The position numbers and the translations under genes are program-made. From NCBI RefSeq assembly GCF_026015885.1, contig NZ_JAPDUG010000001.1, positions 124,001 to 188,000 of the forward strand: 64,000 nt of DNA, given 5' to 3'. Position 1 is the first letter of the stretch. Each line of letters begins with the position of its first letter. Shown here one piece after another: positions 1 through 9,518 of the stretch. Source of the stretch: Halocynthiibacter sp. SDUM655004 (GTDB lineage: Bacteria; Pseudomonadota; Alphaproteobacteria; Rhodobacterales; Rhodobacteraceae). A model generated the notes under the pieces. The model worked only from the letters and a program-made list of their open reading frames with translations, ran no database searches and had not been told where the DNA came from.

Positions 1-789
1 CAGGTTGGTTGCACGCTGACATGTACGTTCTGCCATACGGGTACGCAGAAGCTTGTACGGAACCTGACTGCCGCCGAAATCATCGGTCAAGTTATGGTTG
101 CGCGGGATGATTTGGGCGAATGGCCCAAGCTCGGAGAAGCCAATCCGCCCAAGGTTAGGCTCTTGTCGAACATCGTTTTGATGGGCATGGGCGAGCCGCT
201 CTATAATTTCGAGAACGTCCGTGACGCGATGAATATTGCGATGGACCCAGAGGGCATCTCACTATCGCGCCGTCGGATCACCCTTTCTACAAGCGGCGTT
301 GTCCCCGAGATTTGGCGCACCGCAGAGGAAATCGGATGCCAGCTTGCGGTGTCGTTCCACGCCACCACCGACGAGGTGCGCGATGTCTTGGTTCCGATCA
401 ACAAACGCTGGAACATCGAAGCGCTGTTGGAGGCTTTGCGGGCGTATCCAAAAGTGAGCAACAGCGAGCGGATCACTTTTGAATATGTGATGCTCAAGGA
501 TGTGAACGACAGCGACGAGGATGCACACAGGCTGATGAAGCTGATCGAAGGCATCCCGGCCAAGATCAACCTTATTCCGTTCAACGAATGGCCGGGTGCA
601 CCTTATCAGCGGAGCAGCAATAACCGAATTCATGCCTTTGCGGATATCGTGCACAATGCGGGCTATTCCTCGCCGATCCGCCGTCCGCGGGGCGAGGATA
701 TTATGGCCGCATGCGGACAGCTCAAATCCGAAACGGAGCGTGCCCGTAAAAGCAAGAAGCAGATCGAAAAAGAAGCGGGATTAGGCTGA
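1..789 (+). CDS. rlmN: 23S rRNA / tRNA adenine C2-methyltransferase RlmN (5' truncated by window edge)
   Basis: Radical-SAM enzyme that methylates C2 of A2503 in 23S rRNA and A37 of some tRNAs. Reading frame 1 is open from base 1, so the N-terminal part lies outside the window; 262 codons remain. The CxxxCxxC cluster that holds the 4Fe-4S centre is at visible residues 4, 8 and 11, followed by the family motif MGMGEPL and, near the C-terminus, the conserved cysteine in the context AACGQL that forms the methyl-transfer intermediate in RlmN. The C-terminus is Lys/Glu-rich. It ends 12 bases from the convergent LOG-family gene. RlmN is favoured over Cfr because of the housekeeping context and the AACGQL ending. 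Confidence 0.95.
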   Translation, partial: QVGCTLTCTFCHTGTQKLVRNLTAAEIIGQVMVARDDLGEWPKLGEANPPKVRLLSNIVLMGMGEPLYNFENVRDAMNIAMDPEGISLSRRRITLSTSGVVPEIWRTAEEIGCQLAVSFHATTDEVRDVLVPINKRWNIEALLEALRAYPKVSNSERITFEYVMLKDVNDSDEDAHRLMKLIEGIPAKINLIPFNEWPGAPYQRSSNNRIHAFADIVHNAGYSSPIRRPRGEDIMAACGQLKSETERARKSKKQIEKEAGLG

Positions 790-801
790 ATTAGAGCCTA
801 A

Positions 802-1647
802 CTATCGTCCCGGGACTTCTTTTCTCGGGGGCTGGATGTCCCAGTTTTCGATCACTTCAACAGCTTCAGCCGCAGTATCGACAAAGCGGAAGAGATCAAG
901 ATCGTCAGCAGAGATCGTTCCGGCTTCTGCCAGAGCTTCCCAGTTGATGATTTTTTCCCAGAATTCCTTGCCAAAGAGCAGAAACGGAACCGGCTCCATC
1001 CGGCCTGTTTGAATGAGGGTAAGCGCTTCGAATGTCTCGTCCAGCGTGCCAAACCCGCCTGGAAACACTGTGATGGCTTTGGCGCGCATCAGGAAGTGCA
1101 TCTTGCGAATGGCGAAATAGTGGAAGTTAAAACAAAGCTCCGGTGTTACATATTCGTTCGGGGCTTGCTCAAAGGGCAGCACGATATTGAGGCCCACAGA
1201 GACACCGCCCGCGTCAACCGCGCCGCGACTACCGGCTTCCATGACGCCAGGACCGCCGCCAGTTACAATCACGTTGTCTTTGTTTCCTGTTTCCATTGAC
1301 TTCAAAGTCATCAAACGGGCAAATTCCCGCGCTTCCTCGTAATAGCAGGACAGATCCGCGAGCGTTTGCGTGCGCGCCGTGTCTTTTTTCGCGGGCTCCG
1401 GAATGCGCGCGCCGCCAAACATAACGACGGTTGAATTGATACCGTGCTCGTCCAGGCCCATCTCCGGCTTGAGCAATTCAAGCTGAAGTCGCACAGGGCG
1501 CAACTCTTCGCGGCACATGAAATCGCTGTCATCAAAGGCCAGTCGATAGGCAGGAGAGCGTGTTTGCGGCGTATCTGGCGTATGGTGTGATTGCTCGCGG
1601 TCTTGGTGGCTGTCTCGGAAAGGGTGGCGGCGGCTGTCGTCGTTCAT
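802..1647 (-). CDS. LOG family protein (TIGR00730, nucleotide 5'-monophosphate phosphoribohydrolase-like)
   Basis: The 281-residue Rossmann-fold protein carries the family signature PGGFGTLDE and the upstream GGGPGVMEA loop. In characterised members these bind the ribose-phosphate and catalyse release of the base from cytokinin riboside or purine nucleoside monophosphates. The first 45 residues are polar and His/Arg-rich and probably disordered. The ATG at 1647 follows AGGAAA with 6-base spacing. It is convergent with rlmN and divergent from dapD across 89 bases. The family is certain; the physiological substrate is not. The old label lysine decarboxylase, which would seem to fit next to dapD, is known to be wrong for this family. 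Confidence 0.88.
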   Translation of the reverse strand: MNDDSRRHPFRDSHQDREQSHHTPDTPQTRSPAYRLAFDDSDFMCREELRPVRLQLELLKPEMGLDEHGINSTVVMFGGARIPEPAKKDTARTQTLADLSCYYEEAREFARLMTLKSMETGNKDNVIVTGGGPGVMEAGSRGAVDAGGVSVGLNIVLPFEQAPNEYVTPELCFNFHYFAIRKMHFLMRAKAITVFPGGFGTLDETFEALTLIQTGRMEPVPFLLFGKEFWEKIINWEALAEAGTISADDLDLFRFVDTAAEAVEVIENWDIQPPRKEVPGR

Positions 1648-1736
1648 CGGGTGTTTCCTCTAACCTGCATTGCGTGCTTACCCTTAGCGGTCTATATGCT
1701 TCAACGAACTGACGCCATAGAGGATTAGGGTTACGC

Positions 1737-2564
1737 ATGTCTAACGCACAACTGGAAACCGCAATCGAAGCAGCATGGGACGCGCGCGACACGATCACGC
1801 CCGACACCAAAGGCGAACAACGTGACGCGATCGAAGCGACACTTGCCGCACTTGATGGTGGTACGCTGCGCGTGGCCGAGCCGCGCGACAATGGCGAATG
1901 GCACGTAAACCAATGGGCCAAGAAAGCTGTGCTGCTTGGATTCCGCATTAAAGATATGGAACCACAAAGTGGCGGCCCGCAAGGTTCCGGCTGGTGGGAT
2001 AAAGTCGACAGCAAGTTCCTTGGTTGGGGCGAGAACGAATGGAAATCTGCGGGCTTCCGCGCTGTTCCAAACTGCGTTGTTCGTAAATCCGCCTATATCG
2101 CACCTGGCGTTGTCCTGATGCCATCCTTCGTGAACCTCGGCGCTTATGTGGATGAAGGCTCCATGGTTGATACATGGGCAACAGTCGGATCCTGCGCGCA
2201 GATCGGCAAAAACGTACACCTCTCTGGTGGTGTAGGAATCGGGGGCGTTCTTGAGCCAATGCAAGCTGGTCCGACCATCATCGAGGACAACTGCTTTATC
2301 GGTGCGCGCTCTGAAGTTGTTGAGGGCTGCATCGTTCGCGAAGGCTCTGTTCTTGGCATGGGTGTGTTTATCGGCAAGTCGACCAAGATCGTTGATCGTG
2401 AAACCGGCGAAGTGATGTATGGCGAAGTTCCCCCATATTCGGTTGTCGTAGCAGGCTCTATGCCAAGCAAAAACGGCGTAAACCTCTATTGCGCCGTGAT
2501 CGTTAAACGCGTCGATGCAAAGACACGTAGCAAGACAGGCATCAACGAGTTGCTTCGCGACTAA
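1737..2564 (+). CDS. dapD: 2,3,4,5-tetrahydropyridine-2,6-dicarboxylate N-succinyltransferase DapD
   Basis: This enzyme transfers succinyl from succinyl-CoA to tetrahydrodipicolinate in the succinylase branch of meso-diaminopimelate/lysine synthesis in the cytosol. The 275 residues match the usual DapD length. An N-terminal helical domain (about 1-100) is followed by a left-handed beta-helix built from hexapeptide repeats (about 100-240, with stretches such as [10 protein letters not shown] and [10 protein letters not shown]). It sits 480 bases upstream of dapE, which performs the desuccinylation two steps later, with one small conserved-looking gene between them. Confidence 0.97.
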   Translation: MSNAQLETAIEAAWDARDTITPDTKGEQRDAIEATLAALDGGTLRVAEPRDNGEWHVNQWAKKAVLLGFRIKDMEPQSGGPQGSGWWDKVDSKFLGWGENEWKSAGFRAVPNCVVRKSAYIAPGVVLMPSFVNLGAYVDEGSMVDTWATVGSCAQIGKNVHLSGGVGIGGVLEPMQAGPTIIEDNCFIGARSEVVEGCIVREGSVLGMGVFIGKSTKIVDRETGEVMYGEVPPYSVVVAGSMPSKNGVNLYCAVIVKRVDAKTRSKTGINELLRD

Positions 2565-2580
2565 CGCGGCATTCATTGAC

Positions 2581-2613
2581 CATGCGCCCCTGCCTTGCTA
2601 AGCGGGGCGCATG
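2581..2613 (+). repeat. 10-bp inverted repeat covering the start codon of the next gene
   Basis: The arms CATGCGCCCC (2581-2590) and GGGGCGCATG (2604-2613) are perfectly complementary around a 13-base loop. The right arm contains both the only G-rich ribosome-binding-like stretch and the ATG (2611-2613) of the following small gene. There is no T-run, so it is a poor intrinsic terminator. It could limit translation of the downstream gene or act as a 3' stabiliser of dapD mRNA. Confidence 0.6.
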
Positions 2614-2952
2614 ACAGCAAAAAACGCTAAATCAAAGAAATCCTCACGCCAGAAAGTCTTTACGCTTCTGGTTGAAGTCGGCCGCAGCGAGAATGACGGC
2701 TTACCTGAAAAGGCAACGGGCGCGGCGCTGATGGTCTACGCAAGCGGTGTGGATGAGGCCGAGGCCGTTCGCGAAACGGTTGCGATCCTGAAGCAAGCTG
2801 AAATGGCTCCGCTTGATGTCTCTGGCTATGGCACTCTTGAGGAGCGCCTCAAAGAGGGGCACGACATCTCTCAGGAAGAGCGTGATCTTATGGCGCGCGC
2901 CAAAGAAGAAAACAGCGTTATCGTCGTGCAGTCGACTCCCTTTTTCGACTGA
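2611..2952 (+). CDS. Hypothetical protein between dapD and dapE
   Basis: I do not recognise a named family. The 113-residue protein has a basic, Lys/Ser-rich N-terminus (about 1-15), then an alternating beta/alpha pattern (FTLLVEVG, a stretch from GAALMVYASG, a helix around EAVRETVAILKQA) and an acidic helical stretch before the C-terminal strand VIVVQSTPF. No signal peptide or membrane segment is visible. It lies in the same direction as dapD and dapE, 46 bases after dapD. That suggests co-transcription but not necessarily a role in lysine synthesis. Its start codon lies inside a strong hairpin, so either translation is controlled or the true start is a later codon. Codon use looks like that of its neighbours. 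Confidence 0.7.
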   Translation: MTAKNAKSKKSSRQKVFTLLVEVGRSENDGLPEKATGAALMVYASGVDEAEAVRETVAILKQAEMAPLDVSGYGTLEERLKEGHDISQEERDLMARAKEENSVIVVQSTPFFD

Positions 2953-3044
2953 ATTAGACACTGTTTTGGGCAATTCGTCGCCCGATTTTACAGTATATGC
3001 ACAACGCCTGAGCGGGCATCAAACCGCAAAGACAGGAACCAGAC

Positions 3045-4190
3045 ATGACCAACACAGACCCTGTAAGCCTAACCGCAGATTTGATCCGTTGCCCCTCGGT
3101 GACGCCAGAAGAAGGCGGCGCGCTTGTCTTGCTTGAGAAACTTCTGTCAGACGCTGGTTTCGAATGCACGCGTGTGGATCGTGGTGGCGTAAGCAATCTG
3201 TTTGCGCGCTGGGGGCATCGCGGCGCAAACAAGACGTTCGGGTTTAACGGGCACACCGATGTTGTCCCTGTTGGGGATCTCGCGGCATGGACAGTTGATC
3301 CCTTCGGTGCCGAGGTGAAAGACGGCTGGCTTTATGGTCGTGGCGCGACGGATATGAAATCCGGCGTTGCGGCTTTTGTTTCTGCGGCCATTGACCTTGT
3401 CACAAATACGCCACCGGATGGCGCCATTATCATTGCCATAACAGGCGACGAAGAAGGCGACGCCATCGATGGTACGACTGCGCTTCTGGACTACATGGCC
3501 GAGGAGGGCGAAAAAATGTCGGTTTGCCTTGTCGGAGAGCCAACATCGCCGAATGTGCTTGGTGATATGATGAAGATCGGACGACGCGGTAGCTTGACTG
3601 CGTATTTCACAATCAATGGTGTGCAAGGACACTCGGCCTATCCACATCGTGCCAAGAACCCTGTGCCTGCAATGGCGCGGCTCATGGATCGGTTGGCGAG
3701 CCATACACTCGATGAAGGCACAGACCATTTCGATGCCTCAACCCTCGCGATCACAACTATTGATACCGGAAATACCGCGACAAACGTTATCCCTGCGGCG
3801 TGCAAAGGCACTGTAAATATTCGGTTCAATGATACGCACAGCGGCGCAAGCCTTGACGAATGGCTTCGTAGTGAAGCCGATAAAGTGGCGCAGGAGTTTG
3901 GCGTTGATATCGAAGTTAAGGTCACTGTTTCGGGCGAAAGCTTTGTAACTCCACCCGGAGAGCTTTCGGCTATGGTTGCCAAAGCGGTGACGGAAGAAAC
4001 GGGCGTAACCCCCGAACTTTCGACATCCGGCGGTACTTCAGATGCGCGGTTCGTAAAAGACCACTGTCCTGTTGTGGAGTTTGGCCTTGTTGGAAAAACC
4101 ATGCATCAGGTGGACGAATGCGTTGAGATCGACCAGATCAACCGGCTTAAGTCTATCTACGCCCGCGTTCTGAACGACTATTTTGCATGA
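3045..4190 (+). CDS. dapE: Succinyl-diaminopimelate desuccinylase DapE
   Basis: Zinc-dependent M20 amidohydrolase that removes succinate from N-succinyl-L,L-diaminopimelate. The metal ligands are visible in order: the histidine and aspartate of [10 protein letters not shown] (about residue 68), the bridging aspartate of [10 protein letters not shown], and the glutamate pair of GDEEGDA. A lid/dimerisation domain follows at about 180-295, where [11 protein letters not shown] carries the conserved histidine. Length 381 fits the family. The upstream AGGAA supports the ATG at 3045. Its last four bases overlap the GNAT gene start, so the two are translationally coupled. Confidence 0.97.
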   Translation: MTNTDPVSLTADLIRCPSVTPEEGGALVLLEKLLSDAGFECTRVDRGGVSNLFARWGHRGANKTFGFNGHTDVVPVGDLAAWTVDPFGAEVKDGWLYGRGATDMKSGVAAFVSAAIDLVTNTPPDGAIIIAITGDEEGDAIDGTTALLDYMAEEGEKMSVCLVGEPTSPNVLGDMMKIGRRGSLTAYFTINGVQGHSAYPHRAKNPVPAMARLMDRLASHTLDEGTDHFDASTLAITTIDTGNTATNVIPAACKGTVNIRFNDTHSGASLDEWLRSEADKVAQEFGVDIEVKVTVSGESFVTPPGELSAMVAKAVTEETGVTPELSTSGGTSDARFVKDHCPVVEFGLVGKTMHQVDECVEIDQINRLKSIYARVLNDYFA

Positions 4191-4609
4191 CGGTTCATAT
4201 CGAACAAACAGACGATTTCGAGGCCTGCCTTGCGCTTAGGATCGAAGTGTTTGTTCGTGAACAAGGTATACCCTTTGATGAAGAGATCGATGATCTAGAT
4301 GCAGAAGCTCTCCATCTGATTGCCGTTGATGATGGAAAACCAGTTGGAACGGCGCGTTTGATTGTCGACGGAAAGACGGGGAAAATCGGGCGTGTATGCG
4401 TTGCGAAAAGCCATCGGGGCACGGGCTTGGGCGCTGCTTTGATCAAGGCAGGGCTTGCGCGGTTTGAAGCCGATTCAGGCCTGAATAGAGCCTATCTTTC
4501 GGCGCAAGTTTCCGCGATTGGATTCTATGAGCGGCTCGGGTTCAAAGCCTACGGAGAGCCTTACGACGACGCTGGCATTCCGCACCGTGATATGGAGCGG
4601 CCTTTGTGA
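4187..4609 (+). CDS. GNAT-family N-acetyltransferase
   Basis: A single acetyltransferase domain of 140 residues. The acetyl-CoA pyrophosphate-binding motif A appears as [14 protein letters not shown] (about residues 72-85) and the C-terminal [11 protein letters not shown] loop is typical of the family. The N-terminal [17 protein letters not shown] resembles the YjcF/ElaA subgroup. The substrate cannot be read from sequence. The gene overlaps dapE by 4 bases and the next gene by 4 bases, so it is in the middle of a packed operon dapE-GNAT-TIGR04282-like-rnr. Confidence 0.9.
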   Translation: MTVHIEQTDDFEACLALRIEVFVREQGIPFDEEIDDLDAEALHLIAVDDGKPVGTARLIVDGKTGKIGRVCVAKSHRGTGLGAALIKAGLARFEADSGLNRAYLSAQVSAIGFYERLGFKAYGEPYDDAGIPHRDMERPL

Positions 4610-5223
4610 AACCAACGCTCGTGATCATGCTCAAAGAACCACGGCCCGGACGGGTGAAAACGCGGTTGGGCAGAGGTATCGGCATGGTTGGGGCCGCGTG
4701 GTGGTTTAGGCATCAGGTCTCATCGCTGTTACGTGAGTTGGCTGATCCGCATTGGCAAATTTTGCTTGCTGTCTCTCCAGATGTTGATGGAGCCAAGAGC
4801 CGTGTTTGGCCTGCGCGCTTTCAGCGTATTCAGCAAGGGCGCGGCGACCTCGGTGATCGGATGGGGCGGCTTTTTCGTGGCTTACCAGCAGGTCCAGTTG
4901 TGATTATCGGTGCGGACATTCCAAACATCAAAAAGTCCAATATTAGAGCCGCTTTTAGGGCGCTCGGACGGAATCAAGCCGTTATCGGACCGGCGCCAGA
5001 CGGGGGCTATTGGCTCATCGGATTGAAGCGCGTTGCGCGCCCACCGGCCACTCTGTTCGAAGGTGTGCGTTGGTCAAGTGAGCACGCCCTTGCAGATACG
5101 TTAAAGTCGCTTGGCACTTATTCGGTTGCGATGATTGAAACCAAACAGGATGTTGATAGCGTGGACGATCTCCGCGCCCTTCGAAGCAACTCCATGCGTG
5201 ACGTGCCCAATTCCCCGTGCTAG
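4606..5223 (+). CDS. DUF2064 / TIGR04282-like glycosyltransferase-fold protein
   Basis: The 205-residue alpha/beta protein resembles the nucleotide-diphospho-sugar transferase-like TIGR04282 group. It shows the N-terminal KEPRPGRVKTRLG loop, a central ADIPNI metal-binding-like element (about residue 103) and the GPAPDGGYWLIGL motif (about 128-140). Members are annotated as arsenosugar-synthesis glycosyltransferases when next to ars genes. No such genes are nearby, so the role here is open. It starts with GTG overlapping the GNAT stop codon. Confidence 0.82.
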   Translation: MKPTLVIMLKEPRPGRVKTRLGRGIGMVGAAWWFRHQVSSLLRELADPHWQILLAVSPDVDGAKSRVWPARFQRIQQGRGDLGDRMGRLFRGLPAGPVVIIGADIPNIKKSNIRAAFRALGRNQAVIGPAPDGGYWLIGLKRVARPPATLFEGVRWSSEHALADTLKSLGTYSVAMIETKQDVDSVDDLRALRSNSMRDVPNSPC

Positions 5224-5232
5224 TGCAGGCGG

Positions 5233-7494
5233 ATGGTACATATCCCTTCTAAAGACGAGATCTTACAGTGGATCTCGGACAATCCGACGAAAACGAGCAA
5301 ACGAGACATTGCCAAGGCATTTGGCATCAAAGGTGCTGCGCGGATTGATCTGAAGCGCGCGCTCAAGGAACTCGAGAGCGAAGGCCACCTACAGAAGCGC
5401 AAGCGCAGCTATACCGACCCTGAAGAGCTACCACCCGTGAGCGTTCTGGAGGTCATTGGGCCAGACGCCGATGGTGATCTGACCGCGCGACCCCTTGAAT
5501 GGCAAGGAACCGGTGAGGAGCCCAGAGTTGTGGTCGTTCCAAAGTCTGGCGATCCGGCCCTTGGTAAAGGAAACCGCATCCTCGCGCGCTTGAAAAAGGT
5601 AGGCGGCGATGAGTTTGATTATGAAGCGCGCCTCATACGTAAAATCGGCTCTAACCCGCTTCGAATTCTCGCAATATTCCGCGAAAGCCACGAAGGTGGT
5701 CGCCTTGTTCCGATTGATAAAGGGGCGGATAAGGAATGGCTCGTACCTGAAGGTGCGACCGATGATGCACGCGATGGCGAGCTTGTCGAAGCGCAGCAAA
5801 CAGGCCCAAAAGGACGCATGGGGCTTCCGCGCGCCAAGGTCGTTGCTCGCCTAGGAGACCCTACCGAACCGCGCGCTGTTTCTCTTATCGCCATTCACCA
5901 GCATGGGATTCCCGATCATTTTCCTGACGCTGTAATCGCGGAAGTCGATAAGGCAAAGCCGGCGCCGTTGGGTGATCGGCTCGATCTGCGGGACATGCCT
6001 CTCGTGACAATCGATCCTGTCGACGCGCGCGATCATGATGATGCCTGTTTCGCCCAAATAGACACTAATCCTGCCAATAAGGGCGGCTTTATCGTTTGGG
6101 TCGCTATTGCGGATGTTGCGCATTACGTCACGCCTGGGTCGGCGCTTGACCGCGAGGCGCGCAAGCGAGGCAACTCCAGCTATTTCCCTGATCGCGTTGT
6201 GCCGATGTTGCCAGATCGGCTTTCCGGCGATCTGTGCTCGCTACACGAAGGCGTTGAGCGCCCCTGCGTTGCGGTAAAAATGGTCATCGACAAAGATGGG
6301 ACTAAGATTTCTCACGAATTCCATCGCGCGATGATGAAGTCTGCGGCCTCGCTTGCATATGCCGAGGTTCAGGACGCGATGGATGGCCGCGCAAATGAAA
6401 AATGCGAGCCGCTGTTAGAGGATGTCATCAAGCCACTTTACGGTGCATATGCGGCTCTAACACGGGCCAGAGAGGCGCGGCAGCCGCTAGAATTAGACCT
6501 CCCAGAGCGCAAAATCGAGCTTGGCGAAGATGGAAAAGTTGCGTCGATTGCGTTTCGCGAGCGGCTTGACGCGCACAAAATGATCGAAGAGTTCATGGTG
6601 CTTGCCAATGTCGCAGCAGCGGAAACTCTTCTGAAAAAGAAAACGCCTCTGCTCTATCGCGTTCACGAAGAACCAAGCACAGAGAAGCTAGAAGCTTTGC
6701 GAGAGACAGCTGTTTCGTCAGGATTGGTTTTGGCAAAAGGGCAGGTGCTCCAGACGCGGCACTTGAATCAATTGCTGGCACAGGCCGCAGGCACGGATCA
6801 GGACGAGTTGATCAATATATCAACGCTCCGCTCCATGACGCAGGCCTATTACAGCCCAGAGAACTTTGCTCATTTCGGCCTCGCGCTTCGAAACTACGCG
6901 CATTTCACATCGCCCATCCGGCGTTACGCTGACTTGATCGTGCATCGCGGTTTGATCACCGCGCATGGGTGGGGCGATGATGGTCTGAGCGAACAGGATA
7001 TTGAGGCACTCGAGGAAACAGCACAGCAGATTTCTGATACCGAACGTCGTTCTATGGTTGCGGAGCGTGACACGACTGATCGCTATTTGGCGTCTTATCT
7101 CTCAGAGCGATTGGGGAATGAGTTCAGTGGCCGCGTTGCCGGAATTGCGCGGTTTGGCGTGTTTGTGAAGTTGGATGAAACTGGCGCTGACGGGTTGGTT
7201 CCAATTGGAACAATCGGGCGCGAGTTCTTCGTGCATGACGAAGAAACCAACACACTTCGTGGCGAGAAAACAGGTCTCACGATTGGGCTTGGGCAACGCG
7301 CGCTTGTGCGTCTTGCAGAGGCAACTCCGGTCACAGGAGGCATCACATTGGACCTTTTGGAGTTGGATGGGAAAGCGCTTCCCAAGAGCTCCAATTCGCG
7401 TGGCGGAAAGACGCATCGAGGCCGAAAAGTGGGTCAAACACGGGCGAAAAAGGCAAAATTGAAGCGCAAGGTAAAGCGGAAGCGTGGGAACTAG
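5233..7494 (+). CDS. rnr: Ribonuclease R
   Basis: Processive 3'-5' exoribonuclease that degrades structured RNA, including mRNA and rRNA fragments. Domains in order: an N-terminal winged-helix-like segment (about 1-65), cold-shock/OB domains (about 65-235), the RNB catalytic domain starting near residue 255 with the metal-binding aspartates in DPVDARDHDDACF and the conserved SPIRRYADLIVHR stretch (about 560-573), an S1 domain (about 630-715) and a very basic Lys/Arg tail. The 753-residue length is usual for alphaproteobacterial RNase R. AGGCGG precedes the ATG at 5233. It lies 9 bases after the TIGR04282-like gene. Confidence 0.96.
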   Translation: MVHIPSKDEILQWISDNPTKTSKRDIAKAFGIKGAARIDLKRALKELESEGHLQKRKRSYTDPEELPPVSVLEVIGPDADGDLTARPLEWQGTGEEPRVVVVPKSGDPALGKGNRILARLKKVGGDEFDYEARLIRKIGSNPLRILAIFRESHEGGRLVPIDKGADKEWLVPEGATDDARDGELVEAQQTGPKGRMGLPRAKVVARLGDPTEPRAVSLIAIHQHGIPDHFPDAVIAEVDKAKPAPLGDRLDLRDMPLVTIDPVDARDHDDACFAQIDTNPANKGGFIVWVAIADVAHYVTPGSALDREARKRGNSSYFPDRVVPMLPDRLSGDLCSLHEGVERPCVAVKMVIDKDGTKISHEFHRAMMKSAASLAYAEVQDAMDGRANEKCEPLLEDVIKPLYGAYAALTRAREARQPLELDLPERKIELGEDGKVASIAFRERLDAHKMIEEFMVLANVAAAETLLKKKTPLLYRVHEEPSTEKLEALRETAVSSGLVLAKGQVLQTRHLNQLLAQAAGTDQDELINISTLRSMTQAYYSPENFAHFGLALRNYAHFTSPIRRYADLIVHRGLITAHGWGDDGLSEQDIEALEETAQQISDTERRSMVAERDTTDRYLASYLSERLGNEFSGRVAGIARFGVFVKLDETGADGLVPIGTIGREFFVHDEETNTLRGEKTGLTIGLGQRALVRLAEATPVTGGITLDLLELDGKALPKSSNSRGGKTHRGRKVGQTRAKKAKLKRKVKRKRGN

Positions 7495-7595
7495 GTATCG
7501 GCAAAAATCGGCGTAGCTTTGCTAAAACAAGGCTGGACAATTTACAGAGTTGAAAAACGCGATACTCTGAAGGGAGAGCAGCAAATGATAAAACC

Positions 7596-8849
7596 ATGCA
7601 ATTACTTCGAACGATACTCATTGCCCTTTCCCTTTGTATCCCGGCATTTGCATATGCCGCGGGTGAAAAGACCCGCCCAATGGCACGTCCTGATGTGACA
7701 GGAGATATGCACATGAGCGCGGCACAAGGTGAGCAGGGATTTGAGGCGTGGATTCACCAATTTCGGGCGCGTGCGCGCGGCCAAGGAATTTCGGATGCGA
7801 CCCTAAACAGTGCTTTTGGCAGCATTTCCTATGATGCGGATATTGTGAAGAAAGATCGCAACCAGTCTGAGTTTACTAAACAGATTTGGGAATATCTTGA
7901 TAGCGCGACCTCTGATGCGCGTGTCTCGAACGGTAAGAAAGCGTTGAGCAAACACATTGAGTTGTTGCAGCAGATCGAAGCGACCTACGGTGTTGAAAAA
8001 GAGATCGTTGCCGCTGTTTGGGGGCTTGAAAGTGCCTATGGTGCGTTTCGTGGTGATGTCCCGATTATAGAGGCACTCGCAACATTGGCCTATGACGGGC
8101 GACGCGGGCGGTTTTTTGAAAGTCAGCTGATCGCGGCACTTAAGATTTTGCAAGCAGGGGATGTTTCCCCAAGCAAAATGAAGGGAAGCTGGGCCGGAGC
8201 TATGGGTCACACCCAATTTATGCCCACGTCCTATTTGAGCTATGCCGTTGATTTCACGGGTGATGGAAAGCGCGACATTTGGGACGATAATCCTGCCGAT
8301 GCGCTGGCTTCAACGGCGGCTTATCTGCGGGAGTTCGGATGGAAGACAGGCCAGCCTTGGGGTGTTGAAGTTCGCCTTCCAAAAGGGTTCGACTATCGGC
8401 AGACAAGCGAACGTGTAAAGAAACCAGTGCCGGCATGGACCGAAATGGGCGTGCGCGATGTAAGCGGCAAGTCGGTGCCGAACTATGGCCGCGCGTCAAT
8501 CTTGCTGCCCGCTGGTGCGCAGGGAGCGGCGTTCATGATCTTTGACAACTTCCATGTGATAGAGCGATACAACACGGCGGATGCCTATGTGATTGGTGTG
8601 GGCCATTTGGCAGATCGAATTGCTGGTGGCCCGCCGATTAAGGCGACCTGGCCGCGTGCTGACCGTCCGTTACATTTTAAGGAAAAGATTGAGATGCAAC
8701 AGCTTTTGGCCAAAGCTGGTTTCGATCCACAAGGTACGGATGGCATTATTGGGCCGAATACGATTGCGGCGATTAAAGCGTTTCAAGAGGATGTAGGTAT
8801 GGTGCCCGATGGGTACGCCAGTGTTAACGTTCTGAAGAAGCTTCGATAA
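7596..8849 (+). CDS. Lytic murein transglycosylase, MltB type, with peptidoglycan-binding domain
   Basis: Periplasmic enzyme that cleaves glycan strands to form 1,6-anhydromuramyl ends. There is an N-terminal signal peptide (residues 1-22, ending AYA-AG). The SLT_2 domain follows (about 50-345), with the catalytic glutamate in AAVWGLESAYG (about residue 149) and the substrate-groove motif GAMGHTQFMPTSY. A C-terminal PG_binding_1 domain (about 360-417) contains GIIGPNTIAAIKAFQ. It lacks an evident lipobox and is probably soluble. The best ribosome-binding sequence (GGGAGAG, 7572-7578) is 17 bases upstream of this ATG and is better placed for an out-of-frame ATG at 7585. Confidence 0.93.
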   Translation: MQLLRTILIALSLCIPAFAYAAGEKTRPMARPDVTGDMHMSAAQGEQGFEAWIHQFRARARGQGISDATLNSAFGSISYDADIVKKDRNQSEFTKQIWEYLDSATSDARVSNGKKALSKHIELLQQIEATYGVEKEIVAAVWGLESAYGAFRGDVPIIEALATLAYDGRRGRFFESQLIAALKILQAGDVSPSKMKGSWAGAMGHTQFMPTSYLSYAVDFTGDGKRDIWDDNPADALASTAAYLREFGWKTGQPWGVEVRLPKGFDYRQTSERVKKPVPAWTEMGVRDVSGKSVPNYGRASILLPAGAQGAAFMIFDNFHVIERYNTADAYVIGVGHLADRIAGGPPIKATWPRADRPLHFKEKIEMQQLLAKAGFDPQGTDGIIGPNTIAAIKAFQEDVGMVPDGYASVNVLKKLR

Positions 8850-8852
8850 CCA

Positions 8853-9518
8853 ATGCGTAGCTTCGATGAGATCTACGAGATTTCGGCAAGCCGCAAGGGC
8901 GGCGTCGATGCACTTGAAGAGCTGTTAAGTAAGCCTTTGCCTCAGAGCGAGCTGTTGGAAATTCCGGATGACAGATGGTTGTCGCGGTTTAGCCAGCATG
9001 TGTTTTCTGCTGGTTTTAACTGGAAGGTGATTGAAACAAAGTGGCCGGGGTTTGAAGAAGCTTTTCACGGGTTTGATCTTGGGCGCTGTGCATTCATGGA
9101 TGACGAGATGTTTGACTCCCTCATCCAAGATACGCGGATCGTGCGGCACGGGGCAAAGATCCTGTCGGTTCGAGACAATGCGGCGTTTCTGCTTGAGTTG
9201 CGTGATGAACATGGCTCTGTTGCCCAAGCATTGGCAGGATGGCCCAAGGATGACTATGTCGGGCTGCTAAAAATGCTTAAGAAGCGCGGCACACGTCTTG
9301 GCGGGAATACTGGGGCGTATGCGTTGCGGTTTATGGGCGTTGACGGGTTTATTTTCTCGCGCGATGTGGTGGGAAGGCTGGTTGCTGAAGGGGTTATCGA
9401 CAAGGCACCGACGTCGCAAAAGGCATTGGCGCAAGCACAAAATGCCTTCAACACTTGGGCCGAACAATCAGGCCGCAGTTTAACGGAAATCAGTCGAGTG
9501 CTGGCGTTTAGCCTTTAA
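8853..9518 (+). CDS. DNA-3-methyladenine glycosylase I family protein
   Basis: Base-excision-repair glycosylase of the Tag / HhH superfamily, expected to remove N3-methyladenine. The 221-residue protein shows the family pattern FSAGFNWKVIETKWPGFEEAF-like (split across residues 51-70), a glycosylase core with DTRIVRHGAKILSV, and a GGNTGAYALRFMGVDGFIFS segment near residue 150. I do not see the four Zn-binding residues of E. coli Tag clearly, so it belongs to the divergent Tag-like group. It begins 3 bases after the lytic transglycosylase gene and overlaps the convergent LacI gene by 4 bases. Confidence 0.85.
   Translation: MRSFDEIYEISASRKGGVDALEELLSKPLPQSELLEIPDDRWLSRFSQHVFSAGFNWKVIETKWPGFEEAFHGFDLGRCAFMDDEMFDSLIQDTRIVRHGAKILSVRDNAAFLLELRDEHGSVAQALAGWPKDDYVGLLKMLKKRGTRLGGNTGAYALRFMGVDGFIFSRDVVGRLVAEGVIDKAPTSQKALAQAQNAFNTWAEQSGRSLTEISRVLAFSL

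Noticed and set aside
802-1647. Lysine decarboxylase annotation for the LOG-family gene
   Set aside because: PGGFGTLDE proteins were historically mislabelled so; characterised members are nucleotide phosphoribohydrolases.
1731-2576. 281-codon open frame on the minus strand opposite dapD
   Set aside because: Antisense shadow of dapD; composition is His/Cys/Phe-rich in a way typical of reversed coding sequence.
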